In this document: positions 51,644 through 60,286 of the stretch, piece after piece
How positions within the stretch are numbered: the stretch's first letter is position 1
Layout: each line of letters opens with the position of its first letter
Assembly: GCF_004297405.1 (NCBI RefSeq)
Contig: NZ_SCVC01000006.1
Coordinates: forward strand, 248,001 to 312,000
Direction of reading: 5' to 3'
Length of the DNA: 64,000 nt
Source: Reyranella sp.
GTDB lineage: Bacteria; Pseudomonadota; Alphaproteobacteria; Reyranellales; Reyranellaceae
Notes under the pieces: generated by a model
Told to the model about the DNA's origin: nothing
Database searches by the model: none
Seen by the model: the letters and a program-made list of their open reading frames with translations, nothing else
Made by a program: the position numbers and the translations under genes

Positions 51644-53368
51644 ATGAGCGGAACCCAATTCGGCACTTTCATCCTGGCCCTGGTGGTCGTCGCCATCGTG
51701 GTGGCGATCATCGTCTGGCTTTTCAACTGGCTCTACCTACGGTCTTCCAAGGAGCGGGCCTTCGTCCGCACCGGACTGGGAGGACAGAAGGTGGTCATGA
51801 ACGGCGGCGCCTTCGTCCTGCCGATCGTGCACGAAGTCATCCCGGTCAACATGAATACCCTGCGGCTGGAGGTCGGCCGTGGCCGCGACAAGGCGCTGAT
51901 CACGCGCGATCGCATGCGGGTCGACGTGGTGAGTGAGTTCTATGTGCGCGTCCAGGCGGCCGATGCGGCGATTGCCGCGGCGGCGCAGACGCTCGGTCAG
52001 CGCACCATGCAACCCGACGCGCTACGCGAACTGATCGAGGGCAAGTTCGTCGATGCGCTCCGCACCATCGCAGCCGAGATGACCATGGAGGAGATGCACG
52101 AAAAGCGCGGCGAATACGTCAAGCGCGTGCGTAATGTCGTGGCCGAAGACCTGCTGCAGAACGGCTTGGAGCTAGAGACGGTATCGCTCACCCAGCTCGA
52201 TCAGACGGCCATGGAGTTCTTCAATCCTTCCAACGCTTTCGACGCCGAGGGTCTGACGCGGCTCACTGAACAGATCGAGCGGCGCAAGAAGATCCGAAAT
52301 GACATCGAACAAGACACGATGATCGAGATCCGCAACAAGAATCTCGACACCGAGCGGCAGGGGCTGGAGATCGACCGTGCGCTTGAGCATGCGCGGCTGG
52401 CGCAGGAGCAGGACCTCGAGACCCAGCGTGCCGCCCAGCGCGCGAGCGTGGCGCGCGAGCGTGCGGACAAGGATCAGGAGGCGGAGCGGGCGCAGATCAC
52501 GGCGCGCCAGGCCATCGAGCAGGCCCGTATCGCCTCGGAGCGGGCGCTCGAGGAGCAGCGCATCTCCAAGGAACGCGAAGTCGAGGAACTCGAGATCGCA
52601 CGCCGCAAGTCGATCGAGCTCGCCGAGCAGGAGCGCAACGTGGCGATCGCCGAGCAATCGAAGGCGCAATCGGAGGCGCAAGCCGCTGCCGACCGTGCCC
52701 GGGCGATCGCGGTGACGGAAGAAGAGCGCGTCTTTACGGCACGCGAGACCGAGATGGCGCAACGGCGCAAGAGCATCGAGCTGATCGGGGCCCGACAGGA
52801 AGCCGAGCGCGAGGCCTTGCGGCTCACGGTCGCCGCCGAGGCCGAGCGGAACGCGGCCGAGGATCGCGGCGCGGCGGTGCGCGCCGGGGCCGAAGCCGAT
52901 GCCGATGCAGAGAAGATTCGGGCGCTGGCGTCGCGTATCCGGTTCGAAGTTGATGCCGAAGGTGCGCGCCTGATGAACGAGGCGCAAAATCTCCTGAGCC
53001 CGGACGCCCGCCTCTCGGCCATGCGAATGCGGCTAATCGAGAAGCTCGATGCCATCATTCGCGAGTCGGTGAAGCCCATGGAGCGCATAGAGGGCATCAA
53101 GATCCTGCATGTCGACGGTCTGGGTGGCGGCGGTGGCGCGGGAAGCGGCCGTAGCGAGGCGGGCGATATCGGCGGCGGCCTGGCCGACAGCGTCGTCAAT
53201 TCGGCGCTGCGATTCCGCGCCCAGGCGCCGCTGATCGACCAGCTGCTGCGCGAGATCGGTGTCGAGGGCGGGGATGTCGGCCGTGTCGCCCAGGGCTTGC
53301 TGGATCGCGGTCAGGGGACGGGTCCGACGGCTGTTCCGGGCCCCGCTCGAACGCAAGCCGGCGAGTAG
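51644..53368 (+). CDS. Flotillin-like (YqiK-family) membrane protein
   Basis: 574 aa from the ATG at 51644 with GGGAGGT before it. A single N-terminal membrane segment (FILALVVVAIVVAIIVWLFNWLYL) is followed by a PHB/SPFH domain (RAFVRTGLGGQKVVMNGGAFVLPIVHEVIPVNMNTL) and a long coiled coil (about residues 210-460) rich in Glu, Ala, Arg and Gln, then a Gly-rich tail. Flotillins scaffold membrane microdomains. It is in the Liv-Tm-1 operon and may organise the transporter in the membrane; that is inference. Confidence 0.9.
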   Translation: MSGTQFGTFILALVVVAIVVAIIVWLFNWLYLRSSKERAFVRTGLGGQKVVMNGGAFVLPIVHEVIPVNMNTLRLEVGRGRDKALITRDRMRVDVVSEFYVRVQAADAAIAAAAQTLGQRTMQPDALRELIEGKFVDALRTIAAEMTMEEMHEKRGEYVKRVRNVVAEDLLQNGLELETVSLTQLDQTAMEFFNPSNAFDAEGLTRLTEQIERRKKIRNDIEQDTMIEIRNKNLDTERQGLEIDRALEHARLAQEQDLETQRAAQRASVARERADKDQEAERAQITARQAIEQARIASERALEEQRISKEREVEELEIARRKSIELAEQERNVAIAEQSKAQSEAQAAADRARAIAVTEEERVFTARETEMAQRRKSIELIGARQEAEREALRLTVAAEAERNAAEDRGAAVRAGAEADADAEKIRALASRIRFEVDAEGARLMNEAQNLLSPDARLSAMRMRLIEKLDAIIRESVKPMERIEGIKILHVDGLGGGGGAGSGRSEAGDIGGGLADSVVNSALRFRAQAPLIDQLLREIGVEGGDVGRVAQGLLDRGQGTGPTAVPGPARTQAGE

Positions 53369-53374
53369 TGCACC

Positions 53375-53812
53375 GTGATCAAGGTCTATACCTCGACCGT
53401 AATCGAGGCGCCGGCCGACACCGTGTGGGGCCGCATCCGCGACTTCAACGGCCTGCCAAGTTGGACACCCTTTGTGGCAGATTCGCGCATCGAGGGAAGC
53501 CAGCCGCCCGACCGGATCGGCTGCGTTCGCAACTTTCGCCTCAAGGACGGCGGCCTGATCCGCGAGCAGCTGCTCACGCTCTCGGACTACGACTATCAAT
53601 GCTCCTATTCGATTCTGGAGAGTCCGATGGGCGTCGATAACTACGTTGCCACGCTCAAGCTCACGCCCGTGACCGACGGGAACCGGACTTTCGCCGAATG
53701 GTGGGCCGAGTTCGACTGTGCGCCGGAGCGCGAGAACCAGCTAGCGCGCGACATCGGGCAGGGCGTGTTCCAGGCGGCATTCGATTCGCTGAAGACGCTG
53801 ATGCGTCGCTGA
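53375..53812 (+). CDS. SRPBCC/START-fold protein
   Basis: 145 aa from a GTG 6 nt after the flotillin stop. IEAPADTVWGRIRDFNGLPSWTPFVADSRIEG and RNFRLKDGGLIREQLLTLSDYDY are the polyketide-cyclase-like SRPBCC pattern of helix-grip folds that bind small hydrophobic molecules. It is duplicated in the next gene. Confidence 0.88.
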   Translation: MIKVYTSTVIEAPADTVWGRIRDFNGLPSWTPFVADSRIEGSQPPDRIGCVRNFRLKDGGLIREQLLTLSDYDYQCSYSILESPMGVDNYVATLKLTPVTDGNRTFAEWWAEFDCAPERENQLARDIGQGVFQAAFDSLKTLMRR

Positions 53813-53825
53813 GGCACAAACCGCG

Positions 53826-55286
53826 ATGATTCGGGTTGTCCGATCTGCCGTGATCGATGCGCCGATCGAGCGCGTCTGGGCAGTCCTGCGGGATTTCAAT
53901 AGCCACTCTGCCTGGCATCCGATAGTCGCCGATTCGACGATCGAAAACGATGAGTCGTCGGATCAGATCGGTTGCGTGCGAAGCTTCACCTTGAAGGACG
54001 GCAACCATATCCGCGAGCAGCTCCTGGCGCTCTCCGACACCGACTATGTTTCGACCTACTGCATTCTCGACGCCACGCTGCCGATGCGCCGGTACGTCGC
54101 CACGGTGCAGCTCAAGCGCGTGACCGACGGTGATCGTACCTTCTGGCACTGGCAATCGACCTTCGACGTGCCGCGAGGTCGTGAGCAGGAATTTACCGAT
54201 CTCGTGGGCAAGGGTGTTTACGAAGGAGGCTTCGAGGGGGTGAGGGCCTATCTACGCCGCCGTCCGGGAGGGCCGACAAGCCGCTCGATCGTTACCGCAG
54301 GGGCGTCGATGACGACGCAGGGCGTGGTCGCGGTACGTTTCGGGGGGCCTGACGTGCTGGAACCGCGATCTCTAGAGGTGCGTCCGCCGGGGTCGGGTGA
54401 AGTCCGCCTTCGCCAGACCGCGATCGGCATCAACTACATCGACGTCTATGTACGCAAGGGCGAGTACCCGCTGATCCAGCCGCCGGCGCCGCTCGGCATG
54501 GAGGCGGCCGGGGAGGTCGTCGACGTTGGCGACGGTGTGACCCATTTGCTGCCTGGCGATCGCGTCGCCTATGCCTGTACGCCACCGGGTGCCTATGTCG
54601 GTGTCCGGACCTTGCCGGCTTCGCACTTGGTCGTGCTGCCCGATGAAATCGACGACGAGGCGGCGGCGGCGGTGATGCTGAAGGGCATGACCGCCGAGTA
54701 TCTCCTGCATCGCACCCATCGGCTACGTGCTGGTGAAACCGTCCTGGTCCATGCCGCGGCGGGTGGCGTCGGCCTGTTGCTCTGCCAGTGGGCGAAGGCG
54801 TTGGGGGCACGGGTCATCGGCACGGTGTCGACCGATATCAAGGCACGTGCCGCGCGCGCTGCTGGCTGTGATTTCGTCATTGTAGGCGGCGACTACCGGT
54901 TCGCAGCGTCAGTGCGTGATGCAACGGACGGCCGAGGTGCTGACGTGATCTACGATGGCCTGGGGCAGGCGGCGGCGCGCGAGAACTTCGATGCCCTGGC
55001 GATGTGCGGCCACTGGGTCTGCTACGGTCAGGCGAGTGGCCCGGTGAGCCAATTGACAGTCGAGGATATGCAGCAGAAGTCCGCGACGTTCTCAAGCCCC
55101 GTGCTGTTTCATTACAGTGCCGAACGCGCCGTCTTGACCGAAATGGCTGCACGCACGTTTGAGGCGCTGCGCCAGGGCATTCTTACACTCGATATCCAGC
55201 ATCGCTATCCGCTGGCTGCTGCTGCGCAGGCCCATCGCAATCTTGAGGGCCGGACCACGATCGGACCTCTGATTCTGCTGCCATAG
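53826..55286 (+). CDS. SRPBCC domain fused to quinone oxidoreductase (MDR family)
   Basis: 486 aa in one uninterrupted frame. Residues 1-150 are an SRPBCC domain closely related to the previous protein (APIERVWAVLRDFNSHSAWHPIVADSTIE). Residues 161-486 are a quinone oxidoreductase: MEAAGEVVDVGDGVTHLLPGDRVAY, MTAEYLLHRTHRLRAGETVLVHAAAGGVG (NADPH-binding AAAGGVG) and CGHWVCYGQASGP. The linker PGGPTSRSIVTAGAS contains an ATG at residue 160 with a weak GCAGGGGCG before it, so the reductase may also be made alone from it. Confidence 0.85.
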   Translation: MIRVVRSAVIDAPIERVWAVLRDFNSHSAWHPIVADSTIENDESSDQIGCVRSFTLKDGNHIREQLLALSDTDYVSTYCILDATLPMRRYVATVQLKRVTDGDRTFWHWQSTFDVPRGREQEFTDLVGKGVYEGGFEGVRAYLRRRPGGPTSRSIVTAGASMTTQGVVAVRFGGPDVLEPRSLEVRPPGSGEVRLRQTAIGINYIDVYVRKGEYPLIQPPAPLGMEAAGEVVDVGDGVTHLLPGDRVAYACTPPGAYVGVRTLPASHLVVLPDEIDDEAAAAVMLKGMTAEYLLHRTHRLRAGETVLVHAAAGGVGLLLCQWAKALGARVIGTVSTDIKARAARAAGCDFVIVGGDYRFAASVRDATDGRGADVIYDGLGQAAARENFDALAMCGHWVCYGQASGPVSQLTVEDMQQKSATFSSPVLFHYSAERAVLTEMAARTFEALRQGILTLDIQHRYPLAAAAQAHRNLEGRTTIGPLILLP

Positions 55287-55786
55287 GCATCACCAGGACG
55301 GGCGCTTCAGTGTGCCGTTGGTCGGCGACTATGTGCTGTTCCCCAATCCGGCTATTCCGGCCAAGCCGCTGATTGAGCTGATCGCCTACGTTTGCGCTAC
55401 CTGCGGATGCGAGATTTCCGCATCGGTGCTCGCGGCAGCATGGCTTGTCGTGGAGAGCGTTGGATCCGGATTTCCAATCCTCCGCCACTATCGCCCCGCG
55501 AATCAATACACCAAGGACCACGTTGGCGTTGGCGCCCAATGCGGGCGAGTTGGCAGTTGCCGCATCCCGTACGCCATCGAGCACGTCCAGCACCATCTCG
55601 GTGCTCGTCTCAGTCACTTCCCCGGCTGCCTCGGTCACGGTGTCGAGCGCCGTTAGCACCAAGACTTCTGATCGTTGTGAAGATAGAAATGCGATAAGGA
55701 GCAACACCGCGGCCTACGACTAGTTTGTTCAACGACGACTAGCGACCAGCTCCTATTGTTGCTTCCGCGAGTTCCTGATGCATTGT
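55287..55786. other. Stretch of 500 bp without a clear gene, containing an att-flank-like sequence
   Basis: Short frames on both strands have no recognised domain or ribosome-binding site. At 55481-55502 the sequence repeats, with one mismatch in 22 nt, the junction of the attR core and its right flank at 31078-31099. Confidence 0.5.
55481..55502 (+). repeat. Copy of the tRNA-Ser attR/flank junction
   Basis: TCCGCCACTATCGCCCCGCG, then AA, matches 31078-31099 at 21 of 22 positions, same orientation. The matching part includes the tRNA end (TCCGCCA) and the DNA just outside the 16793-31086 element, so it may be a relic junction of an earlier integration at this tRNA. Confidence 0.55.
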
Positions 55787-56818
55787 CTAGGCGTGAACGT
55801 GGATTGGCGCGGTTTCGGCTTCCGCTTTCTGCGCAATGAGCCCATACCAATTGATAACGGCTGGTTGGTTGCTTGCGGTGGCTGTCGCATGGACTTCGCG
55901 ACAAAGCCTTCGGAACGACGATTGCTTTTCCGTTTTCCAGCGCGCAGCCAGCGCAGTCAATGAAGCATCGCGCAGATTACCTAGCGCAAGCTCTCGTCCA
56001 AATGAGTACTCGACGGGAACAACGGCACCGTCCGCTTCGATGATCAAAGGCGAGACAATTTCCGCCAAAGGTTGAGTATGTTGAAGTAAGGCGTTTCCGG
56101 CAAAAACGCGTTCAGGATCTTCTACGATCGCTTCGCGCCCTGCGACGTCCAGTTGAACCCTCATGCGCTCGCCCGCAAGCTCCTGTATCCGTGCGACAGC
56201 GAGCACGGCGTATGAAAGCTCCGTCGCATCGGGATTGGACTGGCTGAGCTGGGTGCGCGCGCGGCCTACGCTTTCGAGAGGATGAAGCTGCAGAAGTCGC
56301 GCCCCTTCCTGCAACGCGAAGTCCGCAACCCAGAGGAGTTCGTTCAAGTTATGCTGGGTCAATGTAAAGATGAACCCAAAGGGTAAGCCTGACGCGCGCA
56401 GATCTGGCAAACGTTTCGCCATCGTTGCAAATGCGCGCGAGTCCCCACGCATGCGATTGTGGGACTCCGGAGTCCCATCCAGGCTTATCGCTACGAGATT
56501 CGCGGCTCCGCGTAACATCTCAATGCGACGACGGTCCAGCAACATGCCGTTGGTAGTAACCGTCGTCACCATGTTGAGTTCACGAGCATGCAAAAGTAGC
56601 TCGCGAAGTGGCCCATACATGAGCGGCTCGCCGCCTGAGAAGCTGGCGACGTTGTAGCCTTCGGCCGCCGCATCTGAAATTGCTGCACAAAACAGGTGGG
56701 CCGGGGTTTCGTCGTGTAACGTGGGACCAGACGACGAATAGCAGTGTAAGCATTCCAAGTTACATCGACGGGAGACGTGCACCTGAAGCACCCGGTAATC
56801 GTCTCCTGTCGGCCCCAT
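55787..56818 (-). CDS. Radical SAM protein, SPASM-like but lacking the auxiliary-cluster cysteines
   Basis: 343 aa. VSRRCNLECLHCYSS gives CxxxCxxC at residues 19, 23 and 26; ASFSGGEPLMYGPL is the SAM-binding GGE motif and TTNGMLLDRRR and ISLDGTPESHNRMRG follow as in peptide-maturase and anSME-like enzymes. The C-terminal part keeps the SPASM layout (SPLIIEADGAVVPVEYSFGRELALGNLRDASL) but where Pro-Cys is usual it reads PVE, and only one later Cys (RRLCRE) remains. Such enzymes modify peptides or proteins. It starts 6 nt after the 106-aa gene, probable partner or substrate. Confidence 0.88.
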   Translation of the reverse strand: MGPTGDDYRVLQVHVSRRCNLECLHCYSSSGPTLHDETPAHLFCAAISDAAAEGYNVASFSGGEPLMYGPLRELLLHARELNMVTTVTTNGMLLDRRRIEMLRGAANLVAISLDGTPESHNRMRGDSRAFATMAKRLPDLRASGLPFGFIFTLTQHNLNELLWVADFALQEGARLLQLHPLESVGRARTQLSQSNPDATELSYAVLAVARIQELAGERMRVQLDVAGREAIVEDPERVFAGNALLQHTQPLAEIVSPLIIEADGAVVPVEYSFGRELALGNLRDASLTALAARWKTEKQSSFRRLCREVHATATASNQPAVINWYGLIAQKAEAETAPIHVHA

Positions 56819-56824
56819 GGACGA

Positions 56825-57145
56825 CTAGCCCCTGACTTCGTGCGGCACGTTGCTAACGTTAATTATGGCGGCATCAATTGCCGGCAATCCGAATGGAAAC
56901 CCGTCGACTACATAGCCGCCCTTTATGAGCCGTCCCACGACGTCTCCAACCATGTCGGGATGTACTCGGAATGATGCGTGGAACCAGTCGGGCCGGGGTG
57001 TTCCCTTAACCCACCAGCGTAACAGCTTTACGCTATCAGCCTTTACTCCGAGCGCGCGCGCCACTTCCTCATGAGACTCTGGAACTTTGCCGCCGAATAG
57101 TTCGTGCAATAGCTTCGTTGAGCCACGATCGTCTGCTGGTGACAT
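56825..57145 (-). CDS. Small radical SAM-associated protein, candidate precursor peptide or adaptor
   Basis: 106 aa, ending 6 nt before the radical SAM start. The first half contains an HTH-like stretch (ESHEEVARALGVKADSVKLLRWWVKG); the second half (TPRPDWFHASFRVHPDMVGDVV, then GFPFGLPAIDAAIINVSNVPHEVRG) has Gly/Pro-flanked residues that could be modified. There are no cysteines. Length is longer than most RiPP precursors but within range for those with a folded leader. An alternative is a regulator or recognition protein for the enzyme. Family not recognised. Confidence 0.6.
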   Translation of the reverse strand: MSPADDRGSTKLLHELFGGKVPESHEEVARALGVKADSVKLLRWWVKGTPRPDWFHASFRVHPDMVGDVVGRLIKGGYVVDGFPFGLPAIDAAIINVSNVPHEVRG

Positions 57146-57210
57146 GGCGTTGCTCCTTTTTGGCTTGATTTACTCGAATCCCGTACGCACGGAGTCGTTC
57201 CTGCTGCCCA

Positions 57211-57276
57211 TCGGTAGGATTCAGCGTAATTCGGTAAAACACAGCTCAGTAGGAATGCAGCTCGGTAAAACGCAGC
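57211..57276 (+). repeat. Four tandem TCRGTARRA-N-CAGC units between divergent genes
   Basis: Units begin at 57211 (TCGGTAGGATTCAGC), 57231 (TCGGTAAAACACAGC), 57246 (TCAGTAGGAATGCAGC) and 57262 (TCGGTAAAACGCAGC). They lie 66 to 131 nt upstream of the 106-aa gene start, in the gap before the oxygenase-like gene. Tandem units of this kind often bind a regulator, here plausibly controlling both directions. Confidence 0.6.
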
Positions 57277-57734
57277 ACATTCTCGATACAGCAGCTAAGG
57301 CACAGTTCCACAGGTCAACGGGAGTGCCTTGGTGTGAATTTCATACATTCACATTACAACCATACATGGATAAACCCCCTATGTCGGTGCGTCTAGAAGA
57401 TTCTGCGCAGGTTTCGTGAAAGAATCTCAAACATCTGGTCCAACTCTCCATGCCGATAAAAAGGGGGGCAGCAACTGCTTCAGCCGGCGCGATCCGTGAG
57501 AGCGGCTGGCGATGCAGGAATGCGAGTGGCGAGAGGGTGCATGCCGAGTCCCCCAACAAGAGTCCTCCAGCAATGGGATCGAGCGACAAACAAGCTCGCG
57601 TGTTCCCGTAGCTTGGCCGACTTCGCCGATCGGGAACACAGCCGCGAGGTGGCCTCGGTATTTGACCTCACCGTGACCTCCAGAGAATGAATTGGAGTCG
57701 GTCGATGCAGCAGTGGTCGATTGGGAAAAGAACT
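57277..57734. other. Rest of the divergent intergenic region, no clear gene
   Basis: Frames here are short and without ribosome-binding sites or recognised content. It probably holds the promoter of the oxygenase-like gene. Confidence 0.4.
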
Positions 57735-58499
57735 ATGACATCACTTCGTCAGGCATGGGCGGACTTACCGCCCAAACTAAAGATACTGGAACCAGTGCAA
57801 TTCTCTTCCGATCACTGGTCTCTTATTGAACGCATGCATGCAAATTTTAACGATCGCGAAGCGCATACTCACTTGCCCATGCCAATAGCCCGGTTTGGCG
57901 AATCTGCGAGGAATGCGATCTACGAGCATGCGATGCACTTCACCGACGTCAAGACGGTATACGTCGATAACAATTGGCTCTTGGAAAAGTTCGTCAACGG
58001 TATGCCCGACACGATGGCAAACTATGTGCGGCTCTATAACGAAGATGTCGATGAGATGATGAGCATGCTCGTTCCTTCAGCACGCTATCGCAAAGAGCAT
58101 TACGCATACGGCAAATTTACCATTCCCGAGCCGCACGGCCTTCACACCGACCATAGTGCCGAAGATCCGGGTTGCGAGGGGGAGCCAATCTGCATAGCCA
58201 GAATTGAGACTCTGGGGACACACTATGTTGCCGGTGATTATAAGGCGCATGACCCTGAAACGCAGAGCATGCTTAAAGCCCTAAGATACTGGATTGCCGT
58301 TCCCGAAGGGGAGCCAGAGGCTATTCTTGATGAACTATTGAAGCGGGAGACGCTTAAGACCATTCCCGTAAATCATGTCATGCTGATGGTTGCTGGAAAC
58401 AGTTCTGAGAACGCTCAGATCACACAGCATATCGCCGCCAGACCACCTGCCGGCGGACAGCACTCGGTGTTTTTTCAGAGGCAGTACAAGCTCTCGTAG
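57735..58499 (+). CDS. Putative 2OG-Fe(II) oxygenase-like protein
   Basis: 254 aa from the ATG at 57735; an in-frame ATG at 57687 would add 16 residues. GLHTDHSAED supplies an HxD pair, and near the C-terminus TQHIAARPPAGGQHSVFFQRQY supplies a possible distal His, the layout of cupin-fold 2OG-Fe(II) oxygenases. The Arg that usually binds 2-oxoglutarate (xRxS) is replaced by GQHS, so the cosubstrate may differ. IARIETLGTHYVAGDY and YWIAVPEG fit beta strands. GC is lower than in the flanks. It is divergent from the radical SAM pair, sharing the repeat-bearing intergenic region. Confidence 0.5.
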   Translation: MTSLRQAWADLPPKLKILEPVQFSSDHWSLIERMHANFNDREAHTHLPMPIARFGESARNAIYEHAMHFTDVKTVYVDNNWLLEKFVNGMPDTMANYVRLYNEDVDEMMSMLVPSARYRKEHYAYGKFTIPEPHGLHTDHSAEDPGCEGEPICIARIETLGTHYVAGDYKAHDPETQSMLKALRYWIAVPEGEPEAILDELLKRETLKTIPVNHVMLMVAGNSSENAQITQHIAARPPAGGQHSVFFQRQYKLS

Positions 58500-58579
58500 A
58501 AGATGTAGTCGTTGATGGCCTATCAGGCGAGAATGGGTAAGCCGCTGTCTCAGGGTAAGGCTGGGCTATTGGCTGCGCT

Positions 58580-58761
58580 TCGGCAGTGCTCGGGCGGTGG
58601 CTGCCAGCCCCGGCGCGAAAGCTGAGTTCGCTGCCCAAGGTGTCGACGTGCTCGGTGATACGCCCGACGAGTTCGCCGTCGTCGTCCGCGCCGATCATGC
58701 CCGATGTGAGAAGGTGATACGCGAGGCCGGCCTCACCGTGGCGGGCTCAATCAGCCGTTAG
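58580..58761 (+). pseudogene. 3' remnant of a Bug/TctC-type substrate-binding protein gene
   Basis: In frame from about 58615 to the TAG at 58759-58761 it reads KAEFAAQGVDVLGDTPDEF, then VRADHARCEKVIREAGLTVAG, the typical C-terminus of tripartite tricarboxylate transporter binding proteins. The N-terminal three quarters are absent and no start is seen. It marks a deletion or insertion boundary in this accessory region. Confidence 0.75.
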
Positions 58762-58842
58762 CGAACCGATGAGCCGCCTGGGGGCTGGTAAGGTATTCCG
58801 ACGAGTTGCTCGCGAACTGTCTCCTGGCGTCCGCCGGTTCAG

Positions 58843-59916
58843 ATGACGCCTGACAACGACGAGCTTTTCCCTGCTAAGGGCCGGCTAGCGCTTAAGGCCA
58901 TTCTTGGACCGATCTCCCTCATAGGCCACCTGCGATTCAGGGTCATCAACTGGTCACGGATTGGGTCATGCGTCGCGACGTATACAGCCGGGGTGAGCAC
59001 AACCGATCCGGCCAAGCGGCAGGCGTCCTTCCGCGTCGTCCTGATGGGCTTGGCGATCGTCGCAGCGGCGATCGTTTCATACCTCTTCGGCGTCTACAGC
59101 TATCCACGCGGACTGTGGCCTATCGGCGCTTTGCGTGGGCTGGGCGATACCGTTCGGGAGCCCGGGGCACGTGACGATTTCGGCCGGCTGACCGCCTATC
59201 CCGGCAAGATCCCGGTTGCCTGCCCGCCGCAGGACGAACGTACCGCGGTGATCCTGGCGATGGGCCAGTCGAACGTCGCGAACCATGGCGCGCGCCGGGA
59301 GACCACACGTCACGGAAGCCACGTGGTCGGCTACTTCGACGGAAAGTGCCATATCGCTGCGTCGCCCCTGCTGGGCGCCACCAGTGACGGCGGCGAGTTC
59401 CTGACGATGCTGGCGGACCGGCTGGTCGACGACGGCCTCTACCGTACCGTCGTCATCGTTTCGTCTGGCGTCGGCGCCAGTCCGATCTCGCGATGGGCCC
59501 GGGACGGCGACCTCAATGCCAGCCTGTCGTCCAGGCTGCGCCAGCTCGCCGCCAACTACCGGGTCACCCATGTCATCTGGCACCAAGGAGAAACGGACTT
59601 CGCCAATGCGACGACGGCCGATGCCTACAAGGTGGCCTTCGCATCCTTGATCGGGACGCTCGGCGAGGCCGGGGTCGAGGCGCCGGTTTTCACATCGGTG
59701 TCGACGCGCTGCGCAGCGACATGGACCGCGGGCAATCCCATCGCCTTGGCACAGCGCGCTCTCGCCGACGGGCGGCGCGTCGTCCTCGCGACCGATGCGG
59801 ATGCTCTCCTCGCTCCGGACGACCGTACCGACGGCTGCCATTATTCCGAGGCAGGCCAACGCAAGATCGCCGCCGCCTACGCGGCCGCCATCAGGTCGTC
59901 GCGGTCGAACCACTAG
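58843..59916 (+). CDS. Membrane-anchored SGNH/sialate O-acetylesterase-like hydrolase
   Basis: 357 aa. A membrane segment at residues 64-86 (VVLMGLAIVAAAIVSYLFGVYSY) precedes an extracytoplasmic domain with AMGQSNVANHG (Ser nucleophile in GQSN), IWHQGETDF and DGCHYSEAG (catalytic Asp-x-x-His), the SASA/PF03629 pattern. The first 50 residues lack family features, so a GTG start at 58993 is an alternative. It probably removes acetyl groups from a surface sugar. Confidence 0.82.
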   Translation: MTPDNDELFPAKGRLALKAILGPISLIGHLRFRVINWSRIGSCVATYTAGVSTTDPAKRQASFRVVLMGLAIVAAAIVSYLFGVYSYPRGLWPIGALRGLGDTVREPGARDDFGRLTAYPGKIPVACPPQDERTAVILAMGQSNVANHGARRETTRHGSHVVGYFDGKCHIAASPLLGATSDGGEFLTMLADRLVDDGLYRTVVIVSSGVGASPISRWARDGDLNASLSSRLRQLAANYRVTHVIWHQGETDFANATTADAYKVAFASLIGTLGEAGVEAPVFTSVSTRCAATWTAGNPIALAQRALADGRRVVLATDADALLAPDDRTDGCHYSEAGQRKIAAAYAAAIRSSRSNH

Positions 59917-60286
59917 CTATACGGGTTCAATAGGGTCTTGAGAGACCGCGCGATGATGCCGTAGCGCGTTGAGCTAAGCGCGACCGGAGGAGGGGCGCAA
60001 AGCATGCGCGTGGGCCCTTCTTTCGTACTCGTCGGTTGGCGAGGACGACGGTCGAGCAGGATCGCCTCTTTACTCTGGGCAAGAACCGCAATGATGAGCC
60101 GCTGCTTCGTGTGGCACAGAGTCGACCGACGGCGTCTACGCGTCAGGCGTGGCACCACAGCTTGAACATTCGACAGTTGGTGATGCGCGTCGTTTGATCG
60201 AGCGGACAGCGTGAAGCCGGGCCATGGATGCAATCGGGGTAGGCGTCCCAATGAGTGACCAGCGCACGCTGAAAGGAGGCGATCCC
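59917..60286. other. Stretch of 370 bp with nothing recognised
   Basis: No convincing frame, repeat or RNA gene is seen. It should contain the promoter of the beta-helix protein gene. Confidence 0.4.

Noticed and set aside
55183..55707. Minus-strand frame of 174 codons overlapping the end of the oxidoreductase gene
   Set aside because: It has a weakly hydrophobic start but no family pattern, overlaps a clear gene by about 100 nt and has no ribosome-binding site.
57341..57589. 82-codon minus-strand frame in the radical SAM/oxygenase intergenic region
   Set aside because: No ribosome-binding site and no protein-like pattern; it overlaps other equally weak frames.
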